Assembly (NCBI GenBank): GCA_002457295.1
Contig: NTKF01000007.1
Span: 1 to 46,275, forward strand
DNA from: Flavobacteriales bacterium MED-G22
GTDB taxonomy: Bacteria > Bacteroidota > Bacteroidia > Flavobacteriales > Flavobacteriaceae
Length of the DNA stretch: 46,275 bases
Direction: 5' to 3'
Shown: in pieces, positions 7,400 to 16,279 of the stretch
Position numbering within the stretch: the stretch's first letter is position 1
Layout: every line of letters begins with the position of its first letter
Notes under the pieces: generated by a model
What the model was told of the DNA's origin: nothing
The model's database searches: none
Seen by the model: the letters and a program-made list of their open reading frames with translations, nothing else
Program-made: the position numbers and the translations under genes

Positions 7400-7863
7400 G
7401 CGATAAAATACGCATAACAAAACAGTTCAAATTTGAAACAGGTCATGCATTGTATGGCTATGATGGTCTTTGCAAAAATGTACATGGCCATAGTTACGAA
7501 TTGGATGTAACCGTTTTAGGCACACCCATTGATGATAGAGCTAATGTAAAATTTGGCATGCTCATCGATTTTGGTGATCTCAAGGAGGTTGTTAAAAGGG
7601 AAATTGTAAACCCTTTGGATCATGCTACCGTTCTAAATTGCAACTCTCCACATAAAGAATTGGCTGATACAATGGAGGCTCAAGGGCATAAGATTTATAG
7701 AGTTGCCTATCAGCCTACCTGTGAGATGATGATTATTGACTTTGCCAATATATTAATAAAACAGCTCCCCAATAACTTGGCGCTTCACCATCTTAAATTA
7801 AGAGAAACTGCTACTGCTTTTGCCGAATGGTATGCTTCAGATCAAACGGGCTATTTGAATTAA
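7396..7863 (+). CDS. queD: 6-carboxytetrahydropterin synthase QueD (6-pyruvoyltetrahydropterin synthase family)
   Basis: A 155-residue T-fold enzyme converting 7,8-dihydroneopterin triphosphate to 6-carboxy-tetrahydropterin for queuosine (preQ0) synthesis. Zinc ligands His17 (GHA), His30 and His32 (VHGHSY) and the catalytic Cys26 (LCKNVHGH) are in place. The LDHATVLN and LRETATAFAEW segments provide the remaining His and Glu. The ATG overlaps the stop of the upstream hydratase by 4 bases, indicating coupled translation. Its stop shares a TTAA with the stop of the convergent PBP1A gene. A true pterin synthase role is possible but less likely. Confidence 0.88.
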   Translation: MSDKIRITKQFKFETGHALYGYDGLCKNVHGHSYELDVTVLGTPIDDRANVKFGMLIDFGDLKEVVKREIVNPLDHATVLNCNSPHKELADTMEAQGHKIYRVAYQPTCEMMIIDFANILIKQLPNNLALHHLKLRETATAFAEWYASDQTGYLN

Positions 7864-10193
7864 AACCCAAAAGAATCTAAATCTTCTTCTTGCGTATCTG
7901 TATTTAGGAGTTGTTGCTTTTCAATCGATTCACAATCTAATCGGATAGTTATTTCTCCTGGTTCAGAAAAAGGGTCTTGAGAAACGCCTAATTCTGGGCT
8001 ATTATATAGTCCTTTCATATAGTTTGCCCATATGGGAAGGGCCATGGTAGCCCCTTGTCCATAACCAATATCCTTAAAATGAATGGAGCGGTCTTCACCT
8101 CCCACCCAAACACCTGTGGCCAAGTTGGGAACCATTCCCATAAACCATCCATCACTCTGGTTTTGTGTGGTTCCTGTTTTGCCTGCTATGGCATTTTCAA
8201 AACTGAATGGATATCCTGTTACAACCTGCTTGTATATTGGATTATTTTCATCAAATCCACTATGCCTAAGTCGTGCTCCTGAGCCATGTTGCGTTACTCC
8301 CTCCATCAAGTTGAGCGCAACATAAGCCACCTCTTCACTTAAAACATCAGTTGTTTCAGGTACAACCTCAAAAAGAACCAAACCGTTTTTATCTTCAATT
8401 CGCGTGATAATCACCGGTTTTACATAAATTCCTTTGTTGACAAAAGTGCTGTAGGCACCTACCATTTCAAACAAACTGATGTCTGGTGTCCCCAAGGCTA
8501 TTGATGGTACCGGAGGAATTCTAGAGGTTATTCCCATTTTACGCGTCAGTGAGATCACAGGTAGTGGGCCTACTTGATCCATCAAACGAGCGCTCACAGT
8601 ATTTACCGAATTTGCTAAAGCATTTTTTAAGGTTCTTATTCTACCATATCGATCTCCTGAGTTTTTGGGACACCACGCATTGGTGTTGCCATGCTTCATT
8701 GCCTCAATACAAAAAAGAGCATCGGGCAATTGATCACAAGGTGATAACTTCAATTGGTCTATAGCTGTAGCATATAAAAAGGGTTTAAAAGTAGAGCCAA
8801 TTTGTCTACGCCCTTGTTTTACTTGATCATATTGAAAATGTTTATAATTGAAACCCCCTACCCAAGCTTTAACGTGCCCTGTTTTTGGTTCCATTGACAT
8901 TAAAGAGCTCCTCAAAAAGTGTTTGTAATAACGGATAGAATCCATTGGAGTCATAATGGTGTCAATTTCTCCTTTCCAGCTAAAAACAGTCATCGGAACC
9001 TCATCATAGAAACTTTTTAAAATCAATTCTTCATCTACTCCTCTATTGCTCCATTTTCTCCACCGTTCTGATCGATAAGCAGCTCTTTTAAGTAGCGTGT
9101 CAATTTCTCCTTCTCTCAAGTCTAAAAATGGAGCAGTAGGGTTCAATTTTACTGTATTTTGTCTAAAAAACTCCATTTGTAAGTTTTTCATGTGGTCATT
9201 CATTGCTTGTTCAGCTAAGTCTTGAAAACGGGAATCTACGGTGGTATAAATTTTTAACCCATCACGAAACAAATCATATTTAGTCCCGTCTGGTTTTGGG
9301 TTTTCTCTTAACCATCGATTCATAAATTCTTGAAGATAGGCTCTGAAATAAGTTGCCAATCCCTCTCGGTGAGATTGAGGAGTATAATCAATTTCAAGAG
9401 GCAGTTGTTTTAGAGAGTCCAACGTCTGTAAATCAAACAGATTGTTGCGATACATCTGCTGAAAAACAATATTTCTTCTTCTTTTGGTTAGTTCGGCTCG
9501 ACGAATAGGATTGTATAGAGAGGAGTTTTTCAACATGCCCACCAGTGTTGCACATTCTTGAATGTTTAGTTCATATGGTTTTTTATTAAAATAAATTCTT
9601 GCAGCAGATTCGATACCATCCGCTTGATAATTGAAATCATAAATGTTAAGATACATTGTTAAGATTTCTTTTTTGGTGTATCGGCTTTCTAAGCGCACTG
9701 CTAGAACCCACTCCTTTACCTTTTGAACCAGTCTATAAAAAGTGTTGCTCGCGTGTGCCCCCACAAAAAGTTGACGTGCTAACTGCTGTGAAATAGTGCT
9801 TGCCCCCCCCCGTGAACCTAAATAAGCAAAAGCCCTAAGGGTTCCCTTGAAATCGATGCCTGAGTGTTCATAAAAACGTTCGTCTTCTGTAGCAATCAGT
9901 GCCTCTACTAAGGGTTTAGGAAGGGTCTCATAGGCAATAGGTGTTCTGTTTTCATTGTAGAAGAATTTCCCTAAAACAAGTCCATCCGAAGCGATAATCT
10001 GTGTGGCCAAGTTTGTTTTGGGGTTTTCTAGTTGTTGTAGATCTGGCATAGGACCAAATAGCCCTTTGGCAGCTCCCAAAAATATCACAATTATACTTAA
10101 AATTACACTTAAAAAAAAGGCCCAAAAGAAGAGCAACCACCTTCTGAATGGCCTCTTTGTTTGCTTTCTTTTATTTTTTCTTTTTTTGGCCAT
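7860..10193 (-). CDS. Penicillin-binding protein 1A (bifunctional transglycosylase/transpeptidase)
   Basis: A 777-residue inner-membrane enzyme that polymerises and cross-links peptidoglycan. A basic cytoplasmic tail is followed by a membrane anchor (about residues 18-42). The GT51 domain has EDERFYEHSGID (catalytic Glu103) and GGASTISQQLARQLF (129-143). The transpeptidase domain has the nucleophile motif STFK (Ser467-Lys470), SVN near 530 and KTGTT near 672. A run of nine Gs (positions 9803-9811, minus strand) encodes R128-G129-G130-A131 inside the GT51 motif. It is last in the ricT-gldH-pbp1A run, 3 bases after gldH. Confidence 0.95.
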   Translation of the reverse strand: MAKKRKNKRKQTKRPFRRWLLFFWAFFLSVILSIIVIFLGAAKGLFGPMPDLQQLENPKTNLATQIIASDGLVLGKFFYNENRTPIAYETLPKPLVEALIATEDERFYEHSGIDFKGTLRAFAYLGSRGGASTISQQLARQLFVGAHASNTFYRLVQKVKEWVLAVRLESRYTKKEILTMYLNIYDFNYQADGIESAARIYFNKKPYELNIQECATLVGMLKNSSLYNPIRRAELTKRRRNIVFQQMYRNNLFDLQTLDSLKQLPLEIDYTPQSHREGLATYFRAYLQEFMNRWLRENPKPDGTKYDLFRDGLKIYTTVDSRFQDLAEQAMNDHMKNLQMEFFRQNTVKLNPTAPFLDLREGEIDTLLKRAAYRSERWRKWSNRGVDEELILKSFYDEVPMTVFSWKGEIDTIMTPMDSIRYYKHFLRSSLMSMEPKTGHVKAWVGGFNYKHFQYDQVKQGRRQIGSTFKPFLYATAIDQLKLSPCDQLPDALFCIEAMKHGNTNAWCPKNSGDRYGRIRTLKNALANSVNTVSARLMDQVGPLPVISLTRKMGITSRIPPVPSIALGTPDISLFEMVGAYSTFVNKGIYVKPVIITRIEDKNGLVLFEVVPETTDVLSEEVAYVALNLMEGVTQHGSGARLRHSGFDENNPIYKQVVTGYPFSFENAIAGKTGTTQNQSDGWFMGMVPNLATGVWVGGEDRSIHFKDIGYGQGATMALPIWANYMKGLYNSPELGVSQDPFSEPGEITIRLDCESIEKQQLLNTDTQEEDLDSFGF

Positions 10194-10196
10194 TTG

Positions 10197-10676
10197 TTAT
10201 TCTTGAGTTTGAAGAACAATACCCAAACCTACTCCTACTATGCCTTCTAATTGGGCAACGCCATCTTCCTTTCTGAAATTTCTCATGGCGTGTTGAACCT
10301 CAACTGTTAGGGGACCCTTTGCCTCTAGCGTAAGATTTTCTTTCCACCACAACACACTTTCTTTAACCTCACCAAAACCTTTTCCCAACCAGCTTCCGTC
10401 AACATTGGCCATGGCATATTCTAACGTATCTAGGGCATAAACTTGCGTACTATCTTTTATTTGTGCTATTAAAAAGATATTGCTGTAAGCATAGTCATCT
10501 GTGTTTCGCAAATGTAAATACAGATTATGTGGTGCTTCTAAAAGGGTTTCCTCAAGGGTGAAAGTAAGTGTTTGTGAAGCTGACCAATAGCCATCCATCG
10601 TTTTATATTCTAAGGGATAAGGACTGGTAACGCAGCTCAAAAAAAGAAAAACAAGAAACCATGGTTTTTTAAACAT
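10197..10676 (-). CDS. gldH: Gliding motility lipoprotein GldH
   Basis: A 159-residue lipoprotein (FLSC, Cys15) needed for gliding and type IX secretion in flavobacteria. Family hallmarks are NLYLHLRNTDDYAYSN, DTLEYAMAN, 'GSWLGKGFGEV' and the end 'QHAMR...LEGIVGVGLGI'. A longer frame opens at 10748, but starting at the ATG at 10676 places the signal peptide at the N-terminus. With this start it overlaps the end of ricT by 8 bases, and PBP1A begins 3 bases after its stop. The ricT-gldH-pbp1A order recurs in Flavobacteriia. Confidence 0.9.
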   Translation of the reverse strand: MFKKPWFLVFLFLSCVTSPYPLEYKTMDGYWSASQTLTFTLEETLLEAPHNLYLHLRNTDDYAYSNIFLIAQIKDSTQVYALDTLEYAMANVDGSWLGKGFGEVKESVLWWKENLTLEAKGPLTVEVQHAMRNFRKEDGVAQLEGIVGVGLGIVLQTQE

Positions 10677-11829
10677 TATTTTTTCTTTTTCTCCTATTGT
10701 TATAGCGTCTTTTTGAGCTCCTTTTATTCTGTTTTTTTGAAGAGTCAAAACGGGTCAAACTATCTTGTCCTACTGTATTTTCAAAAAGGGCTTTGTCAGT
10801 TTCTTCGTAACTTTCTCTCTGAAAATCTTCTAGGCTAGTTACAGTAATTTTTGCTTTGTTTTTTTCTATAATTTCAAGAACATCCTCTAACGCTAATTTA
10901 TGCCAAGTCATCCAGTCGTCTTTATAGCTATACCACAGTAGTTCTTTAAAGATGTCCATTTTTTGAAACACAGCAACTCCTTTTTGTGTGTGTAATTTAG
11001 TTTCGGTTCTAGGAAATTTTTTAAGTGACTTCCGATATACATCTAATTCGTAATTGAGGCAGCATTTTAATTTGCCACATTGTCCCGCAAGTTTAGTTGG
11101 ATTGAGTGAAAGTTGCTGATAACGTGCTGCCCCGGTTGAAACTGATCTAAAATCTGTCAACCATGTTGAACAACAGAGTTCTCTTCCACAGGAACCTATT
11201 CCACCCAATCTTGAGGCCTCTTCACGTAATCCTACTTGTCGCATTTCTATACGAATAGAAAAAGCTTGTGCAAAATCTTTTATAAGTTGCCTAAAGTCTA
11301 CTCTTTTTTCTGCGGTATAATAAAAAGTTGCTTTTTTACCATCTCCCTGAAATTCAACATCAGAGAGCTTCATTTCCAATCCCAATCGAAGTGCTATTTC
11401 GCGTGCTTGTTTTTGTACAGCTGCTTCTCTTTTTCTGGCTGTTTCCCATATTTCTAATTCTTGATCGTTTGCCAGTCTCAGAATAGTTCCAATTGAATCA
11501 GGGTTTGCTAATTTTTTTTTTCTTTTCATCTGCAAGGCAACTAAAGGCCCGGCTAAGGTTACCATGCCCACATCATAACCATGGTTTTCTTCAGTAATTA
11601 CCATGTTACCCACACTGGGACTTAAACCCTCTTCATACCGGCAAAACTGCTTTCGGCTGTTTTTAAATCGTACTTCCACATAAGGCTGAGGAGTATGCCC
11701 CGAAGGCAGTTGCATATTGGCTAACCAATCAAAAACAGTAAGTTTATTGCATGAATCTGTGCCGCAAGTTCCATTACTCTTGCAGCCTCTAGGCGTTCCG
11801 TTTGACGATTTGCACTGACTACAGCTCAT
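10669..11829 (-). CDS. ricT: PSP1-domain protein RicT (YaaT)
   Basis: A 386-residue cytoplasmic protein with the PSP1 domain. In Bacillus, RicT is part of the RicA-RicF-RicT Fe-S complex affecting RNase Y and mRNA processing. The N-terminus is Cys-rich (C3, C6 and others up to 27). The core carries GSCGRELCCSTWL and GQCGKLKCCLNYE, the PSP1 cysteine motifs. The C-terminal tail is very basic (SSKRRYNNRRKRKNN), as in Bacteroidota homologues. RicA and RicF are not visible nearby. It heads the run with gldH and pbp1A. The minus-strand upstream sequence has TATCTTTA, one base off a -7 box. Confidence 0.88.
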   Translation of the reverse strand: MSCSQCKSSNGTPRGCKSNGTCGTDSCNKLTVFDWLANMQLPSGHTPQPYVEVRFKNSRKQFCRYEEGLSPSVGNMVITEENHGYDVGMVTLAGPLVALQMKRKKKLANPDSIGTILRLANDQELEIWETARKREAAVQKQAREIALRLGLEMKLSDVEFQGDGKKATFYYTAEKRVDFRQLIKDFAQAFSIRIEMRQVGLREEASRLGGIGSCGRELCCSTWLTDFRSVSTGAARYQQLSLNPTKLAGQCGKLKCCLNYELDVYRKSLKKFPRTETKLHTQKGVAVFQKMDIFKELLWYSYKDDWMTWHKLALEDVLEIIEKNKAKITVTSLEDFQRESYEETDKALFENTVGQDSLTRFDSSKKQNKRSSKRRYNNRRKRKNNV

Positions 11830-11891
11830 AACATAAAATCAAGGTAAAGATACGTGGAATTAGAACAATCACTGTCTCGTCTGTTCTTAAA

Positions 11892-12923
11892 TTAGTGTTT
11901 AAATTTAAGTGTATCAGAGCGCCCTTTTTTAAAAATTCTATTACTGTTATGGGTCCCTTTTCGCAAGCGTTTTTGTTTTTCTAAAGGAAGATGAATCGTT
12001 TCCTGACACTTTGCTGAGCAACATTGCTCCCTCTTTTTTTGGCAGCTTTCGCATTGAATAAATAACAGATGGCACGCCTCATTAGCACAATTGACATGAG
12101 TGTCACAAGGTGCTCCACATTGATGGCATCTCGCAATGACGTCTTCTGTTATTTTTTCTGCTCTTCGTTCATCAAAAACAAAATTTTTTCCAAGGAATTT
12201 ATTTTTCAATCCCTTTCCTCGTACTTGTCTTGTATATTCTATTATGCCCCCTTCCAATTGAAAAACGTTTTGAAATCCTTTGTGCTTAAAATAAGCGCTG
12301 GCCTTTTCACATCGAATGCCTCCAGTGCAATACATCAGTACATTTTTATCTTCTTTATATTTCGATAAATCTTTTTCTATTTTGGGTAAAGAATCTCGAA
12401 AGGTGTCCACATCGGGTGTAATAGCCCCTTCAAAATGGCCAATTTCACTTTCATAATGATTCCGCATGTCAACACAAACTGTGTTTGGATCGTCCAAAAG
12501 AGCATTAAACTTTTCAGCGTCAAGATGTTGACCTTTCTGCGTGACGTCAAAACTGCTGTCATTTAGTCCATCGGCAACTATTTTGTTGCGTACTTTGATT
12601 TTAAGTTTTAAGAAAGATTTATTGTTTTGTTCAATAGCAATATTTAATCTTACATTATTTAAGAATTCTATACTATCGAGATGTGTCTTAAATGCTTCAA
12701 AATTTGGTGCTGGGACAGATAATTGAGCATTGACGCCTTCATTGGCTATGTAGATTCTTCCTAATACATTGAGTTCATCCCAATGAATAAATAGATAATC
12801 CCGAAACAATGTTGAGTTTCTGATTTTTGCGTATTGATAAAAGGACAGGGTGAGGCGTTCTTCACCAGCTTGTTCTAGGAGGTGCTCACGCTCTTTTGCA
12901 CTTAATTTGTTATACAGTTGCAT
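11892..12923 (-). CDS. trhO: tRNA uridine(34) hydroxylase TrhO (YceA-type rhodanese)
   Basis: A 343-residue enzyme that makes 5-hydroxyuridine at tRNA position 34 in an oxygen-dependent reaction. An N-terminal acylphosphatase-like domain (about 1-115) precedes the rhodanese domain. The active loop is CTGGIRC (199-205, catalytic Cys199), with the family's EGGIIEY and KFLGKNFVFDERR following. A C-terminal Cys-rich zinc region (CHQCGAPCDTHVNC, then CESC and CCSAKC) is as expected. Monocistronic, with a perfect -7 box upstream. Confidence 0.93.
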   Translation of the reverse strand: MQLYNKLSAKEREHLLEQAGEERLTLSFYQYAKIRNSTLFRDYLFIHWDELNVLGRIYIANEGVNAQLSVPAPNFEAFKTHLDSIEFLNNVRLNIAIEQNNKSFLKLKIKVRNKIVADGLNDSSFDVTQKGQHLDAEKFNALLDDPNTVCVDMRNHYESEIGHFEGAITPDVDTFRDSLPKIEKDLSKYKEDKNVLMYCTGGIRCEKASAYFKHKGFQNVFQLEGGIIEYTRQVRGKGLKNKFLGKNFVFDERRAEKITEDVIARCHQCGAPCDTHVNCANEACHLLFIQCESCQKKREQCCSAKCQETIHLPLEKQKRLRKGTHNSNRIFKKGRSDTLKFKH

Positions 12924-12953
12924 GCTATATAGTTTAAGTTGAAGAGACTAGGT

Positions 12954-12961
12954 CAAAAATA
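12954..12961 (-). promoter_or_regulatory. Putative -7 promoter element of trhO
   Basis: TATTTTTG on the minus strand is a perfect TAnnTTTG match, 30 bases upstream of the trhO ATG. No clear -33 TTG lies at the usual distance. Confidence 0.45.
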
Positions 12962-13004
12962 GCGTATTTAAAAGAAATTAGCCCTTTTCAGAACTAAGTT
13001 TTTG

Positions 13005-13553
13005 TTAGGAGGTCTCGGAGATATCTGTTTTAAAGCCATCTAAACTTCTCACATTTTTCTTTTTTTGATATGTCTCAATTTCAGACGCTCCAAGTTTATT
13101 TGACCAATCGTTTAAAGCTGTTCGCTCGTTTTTAAAGTCCATTAGCGGAACACCAAAACCGCAAGAGGTTTGAACCATCTCCACTTTTATTTCGATAATT
13201 TGTCTCGCCCCAACGTTGGGGGAAAATAAAGAATAATATTCTTGAAATAGTGAATGGGAGGGGTTGTATGTTGCACCATTTCCATAGATCCGCAATATTT
13301 GAGGAGCGCCTTCAAAAGCACACATCATTAGTGTGATCCTAGGAGTCTGCATTAGATGAGCCGCTGTTTCATTTCCACTCCCTGTCAAGTTTAACCATAC
13401 AATAGTACTTGGATTTAGGACTCGAAGCGAATCTAACCCTTTTGGAGAAAGATTAATAGTGCCTGTTTTAGCTGCAGTGGCAACAAAAAAGACTTTTTGC
13501 TGTGCTATAAACCTAATATTTCTTTGGGTTAAGACCTTTCCTTTTTTCCCCAT
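13005..13553 (-). CDS. Pyridoxamine 5'-phosphate oxidase-like (FMN-binding split barrel) protein
   Basis: A 182-residue protein with the split-barrel pattern: 'QKVFFVATAAKTGTINLSPKG' at the N-terminus, then 'STIVWLNLTGSGNETAAHLMQTPRITLMMC', then 'ILRIYGNGATY'. This matches the PNPOx-like superfamily that binds FMN, heme or F420. The C-terminal PNPOx dimerisation domain is absent, so vitamin B6 synthesis is unlikely. General flavin-dependent reduction is a guess. It is divergent from recA with a 148-base spacer. Confidence 0.8.
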   Translation of the reverse strand: MGKKGKVLTQRNIRFIAQQKVFFVATAAKTGTINLSPKGLDSLRVLNPSTIVWLNLTGSGNETAAHLMQTPRITLMMCAFEGAPQILRIYGNGATYNPSHSLFQEYYSLFSPNVGARQIIEIKVEMVQTSCGFGVPLMDFKNERTALNDWSNKLGASEIETYQKKKNVRSLDGFKTDISETS

Positions 13554-13701
13554 GCTAAGATTTTTTATGAATACAATGTAATATACTTCTTTTCATGATC
13601 TAAGCTTGATTTGACTTCTAAAACTTGTTAATAAACCCCTAAATGAACCCCTGTTGAATAGAGAGAATTTGGTATTTTAGTAGCAATCAATTTTTAAGAT
13701 C

Positions 13702-14712
13702 ATGGCAGACGAAAAGAAAGGAAAATTAAAAGCTTTACAACTAACCCTTGATAAGCTAGACAAAACGTATGGAAAAGGAGCAGTAATGAAACTGGGTGAT
13801 GAAGCGATTGTTGATGAAATTGACGCCATCCCCTCGGGTTCGCTTGGTTTAGACATTGCATTAGGGGTAGGTGGGTATCCTCGTGGTCGAATCATTGAAA
13901 TTTATGGTCCAGAATCTTCAGGAAAAACAACACTTACGCTTCATGCGATTGCCCAATGTCAAAAACAAGGGGGTATTGCCGCTTTTATTGATGCTGAGCA
14001 TGCTTTTGATCGTTTTTATGCTGAGAAATTAGGTATTGATGTGGCTGAACTAATCATTTCACAACCCGATAATGGTGAGCAAGCACTCGAAATAACTGAC
14101 AATTTAATACGCTCAGGAGCTATTGATTTGGTGGTGATAGATTCTGTTGCCGCACTAACCCCAAAGAGTGAAATTGAGGGTGAAATGGGTGATTCCAAAA
14201 TGGGGCTTCACGCGCGATTGATGTCTCAGGCCCTTCGGAAATTGACCGGTTCTATTAGCAAAACACAGTGTACAGTCTTTTTTATCAATCAATTGCGAGA
14301 GAAAATTGGAGTCATGTTTGGAAACCCTGAAACTACCACTGGTGGAAATGCCTTGAAGTTTTATGCTTCTGTTCGTTTAGATATCCGACGCTCTACTCAA
14401 ATTAAAGGGGCAGATGCAGAAGTGCTTGGTAACAAAACAAGGGTTAAAGTGGTTAAAAATAAAGTCGCTCCCCCTTTTAAAACTACTGAATTTGACATTA
14501 TGTTTGGTGAGGGCATTTCTAAAGTAGGAGAAATAATTGACTTAGGTGTGAATTATGAAATCATCAAAAAAAGTGGTTCTTGGTTTAGTTATAACGACAC
14601 CAAGCTAGGTCAAGGTAGGGATGCTGTGAAACAACTCTTGGCTGATAACCCAGAACTCATGGAGGAATTAGAAGTCAAAATTAGAGAAACATTAAAGTCT
14701 CTCTCTTCATAA
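13702..14712 (+). CDS. recA: Recombinase RecA
   Basis: A 336-residue DNA strand-exchange ATPase. Walker A is GPESSGKTT (69-77), Walker B is [10 protein letters not shown], loop L1 is '[23 protein letters not shown]', and loop L2 is [21 protein letters not shown]. Length and N-terminus fit Bacteroidota RecA, with only a short C-terminal tail. No LexA box is evident upstream; a near-consensus TATTTTAG lies at 13673-13680. pabB starts 15 bases after the stop, so the two are probably co-transcribed. Confidence 0.98.
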   Translation: MADEKKGKLKALQLTLDKLDKTYGKGAVMKLGDEAIVDEIDAIPSGSLGLDIALGVGGYPRGRIIEIYGPESSGKTTLTLHAIAQCQKQGGIAAFIDAEHAFDRFYAEKLGIDVAELIISQPDNGEQALEITDNLIRSGAIDLVVIDSVAALTPKSEIEGEMGDSKMGLHARLMSQALRKLTGSISKTQCTVFFINQLREKIGVMFGNPETTTGGNALKFYASVRLDIRRSTQIKGADAEVLGNKTRVKVVKNKVAPPFKTTEFDIMFGEGISKVGEIIDLGVNYEIIKKSGSWFSYNDTKLGQGRDAVKQLLADNPELMEELEVKIRETLKSLSS

Positions 14713-14727
14713 TAAAGCGCTGCACCG

Positions 14728-15690
14728 TTGCAAGCATTTCGTCAGCAATTTTCAAACTGGTTAACACAAAAGGTCCCCTTTGTCTTTCTCATTGACTATG
14801 AATTTAAGAAACCTTTACTCTACACTCTTGATGAAGCAGCAAATAATGGTTTGTTTTTCAATGTTAAGGGTGAAACTAATGTGCCAAAACCTCCGAAGGT
14901 GGGCTTAAGTAATCTTGAAAAAAAAAGACTCCCTTTTGAAAACTATAAATCTGCATTTGAAAGAGTATATAAAGGCATTTATCGCGGAGATTCTTTTTTG
15001 GTTAATCTCACCTTCCCCACAGAAATAAAGCTAAAAAACAGTCTTGAAGATATCTTTTATGGTGTTAATGCTCCTTATAAACTTTACTTAAAAAACCAAT
15101 TTGTTTTGTTTTCTCCAGAGTGCTTTATCAAAATTGAAGGGGATGAAATTGCAGCCTTCCCCATGAAGGGAACCATAGACGCCTCTATTCCTAATGCCAG
15201 TGAACGCCTAAGAGAAAATCAAAAGGAGCAATTGGAGCACAATACTATTGTAGACTTAATTCGAAATGACCTTTCACAAATTGCCAAAAACGTGCAGGTA
15301 AAACAGTTTAGATATGTTGAAACCATTTCAACAACTCAAGGAAAACTATTGCAAACCAGTTCAGAAATTAGAGGAACTTTGCCACCTAATTGGAAAGAGA
15401 ACGGAGGTGACCTTTTGATGAAACTATTGCCTGCAGGATCTATTACAGGGGCTCCAAAATTAAAAACGACAGCACTGATTAAGGAAGTTGAGCAGAACCC
15501 TCGCGGGTATTATACAGGTGTGTTTGGTCTTTTTGACGGGCGTAAACTAGAAAGTGCTGTGAATATTCGTTTTATCGAAAAGCAGGACCAATTTTATTAT
15601 TACAGAAGTGGGGGTGGCATTACGCACCTAAGTACCTTAGAAGATGAATATGAAGAACTATTTAAAAAAATCTACATTCCCACTGTTTGA
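14728..15690 (+). CDS. pabB: Aminodeoxychorismate synthase component I (PabB)
   Basis: A 320-residue chorismate-utilising enzyme making 4-amino-4-deoxychorismate for folate. The MKGT motif (Lys147) is the lysine found in PabB where anthranilate synthase has Ala, supporting PabB over TrpE. Other family segments are EHNTIVDLIRNDL (from 170), 'PAGSITGAPKLKT' and SGGGITHLSTLEDEYEE. It is shorter than enteric PabB. No in-frame ATG exists before residue 146, so the start is taken as TTG at 14728. The glutaminase partner PabA is not in the window. pabC overlaps its 3' end by 47 bases. Confidence 0.88.
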   Translation: MQAFRQQFSNWLTQKVPFVFLIDYEFKKPLLYTLDEAANNGLFFNVKGETNVPKPPKVGLSNLEKKRLPFENYKSAFERVYKGIYRGDSFLVNLTFPTEIKLKNSLEDIFYGVNAPYKLYLKNQFVLFSPECFIKIEGDEIAAFPMKGTIDASIPNASERLRENQKEQLEHNTIVDLIRNDLSQIAKNVQVKQFRYVETISTTQGKLLQTSSEIRGTLPPNWKENGGDLLMKLLPAGSITGAPKLKTTALIKEVEQNPRGYYTGVFGLFDGRKLESAVNIRFIEKQDQFYYYRSGGGITHLSTLEDEYEELFKKIYIPTV

Positions 15691-16279
15691 GTCAATAGGC
15701 GTCATAGATGGCCAAGTGCAACACGCCTCTTGGCACGAGAAGAGATATGTTAAATCTTTCATAACCTATTTTAAAAGGCCTCCTGTAAAACCCCTTTTAG
15801 AAGGCATTGACATTCCTAACGCTTATCAGAAAGGGAAGGTTAAATTGCGCATTTCATATAATGAAAATCAAAGAGAATGGCGTTTTAGTAACTACGCTTT
15901 TAGCCCTATTGCTCACCTTCAGTTGGTTGAACATAATGCTATTAATTATGAATTAAAATGGGAAGACAGAGTCCTTCTAAGCGAATTATATCAAAAGCGA
16001 GGCGATGCTGATGATGTCTTAATAGTTAGAAATGGGTTGTTAACAGATACTTCTTATGGGAATATAGCTTTTAGGAAAAATGGGGGCTGGTTTACACCAG
16101 ATAAACCGCTTCTGGAAGGCACCGCTCGTGCCCGATTGCTAGCTCAGGGAAAAATCAGTTCTACCCCCATAAGCTTAGAAAACTATACGAAATTTGAAGT
16201 CTTTAAAATGATTAATGCACTACGCGATTTTGAGACAGATTCTTGCTATAGTGTAGCAAATATTAGGCCGATGAGCTGA
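15644..16279 (+). CDS. pabC: Class IV aminotransferase, probable aminodeoxychorismate lyase (PabC)
   Basis: A 211-residue PLP enzyme of fold type IV. It starts 'TFPLFESIGVIDGQVQHASWH', the usual class IV opening. It has the likely Schiff-base Lys105 in NYELKWEDR, a 'LTDTSYGNIAF' loop equivalent to the S-N-x-F motif, and 'PLLEGTARARLL'. Following pabB with a 47-base overlap strongly suggests 4-aminobenzoate formation. ATG at 15644 or 15650 may be used. Its stop region overlaps the convergent plsC end by 17 bases. Confidence 0.83.
   Translation: MNMKNYLKKSTFPLFESIGVIDGQVQHASWHEKRYVKSFITYFKRPPVKPLLEGIDIPNAYQKGKVKLRISYNENQREWRFSNYAFSPIAHLQLVEHNAINYELKWEDRVLLSELYQKRGDADDVLIVRNGLLTDTSYGNIAFRKNGGWFTPDKPLLEGTARARLLAQGKISSTPISLENYTKFEVFKMINALRDFETDSCYSVANIRPMS

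Noticed and set aside
14728..15690. Anthranilate synthase TrpE
   Set aside because: The MKGT lysine is the PabB-type residue, the protein is short, and pabC follows directly.
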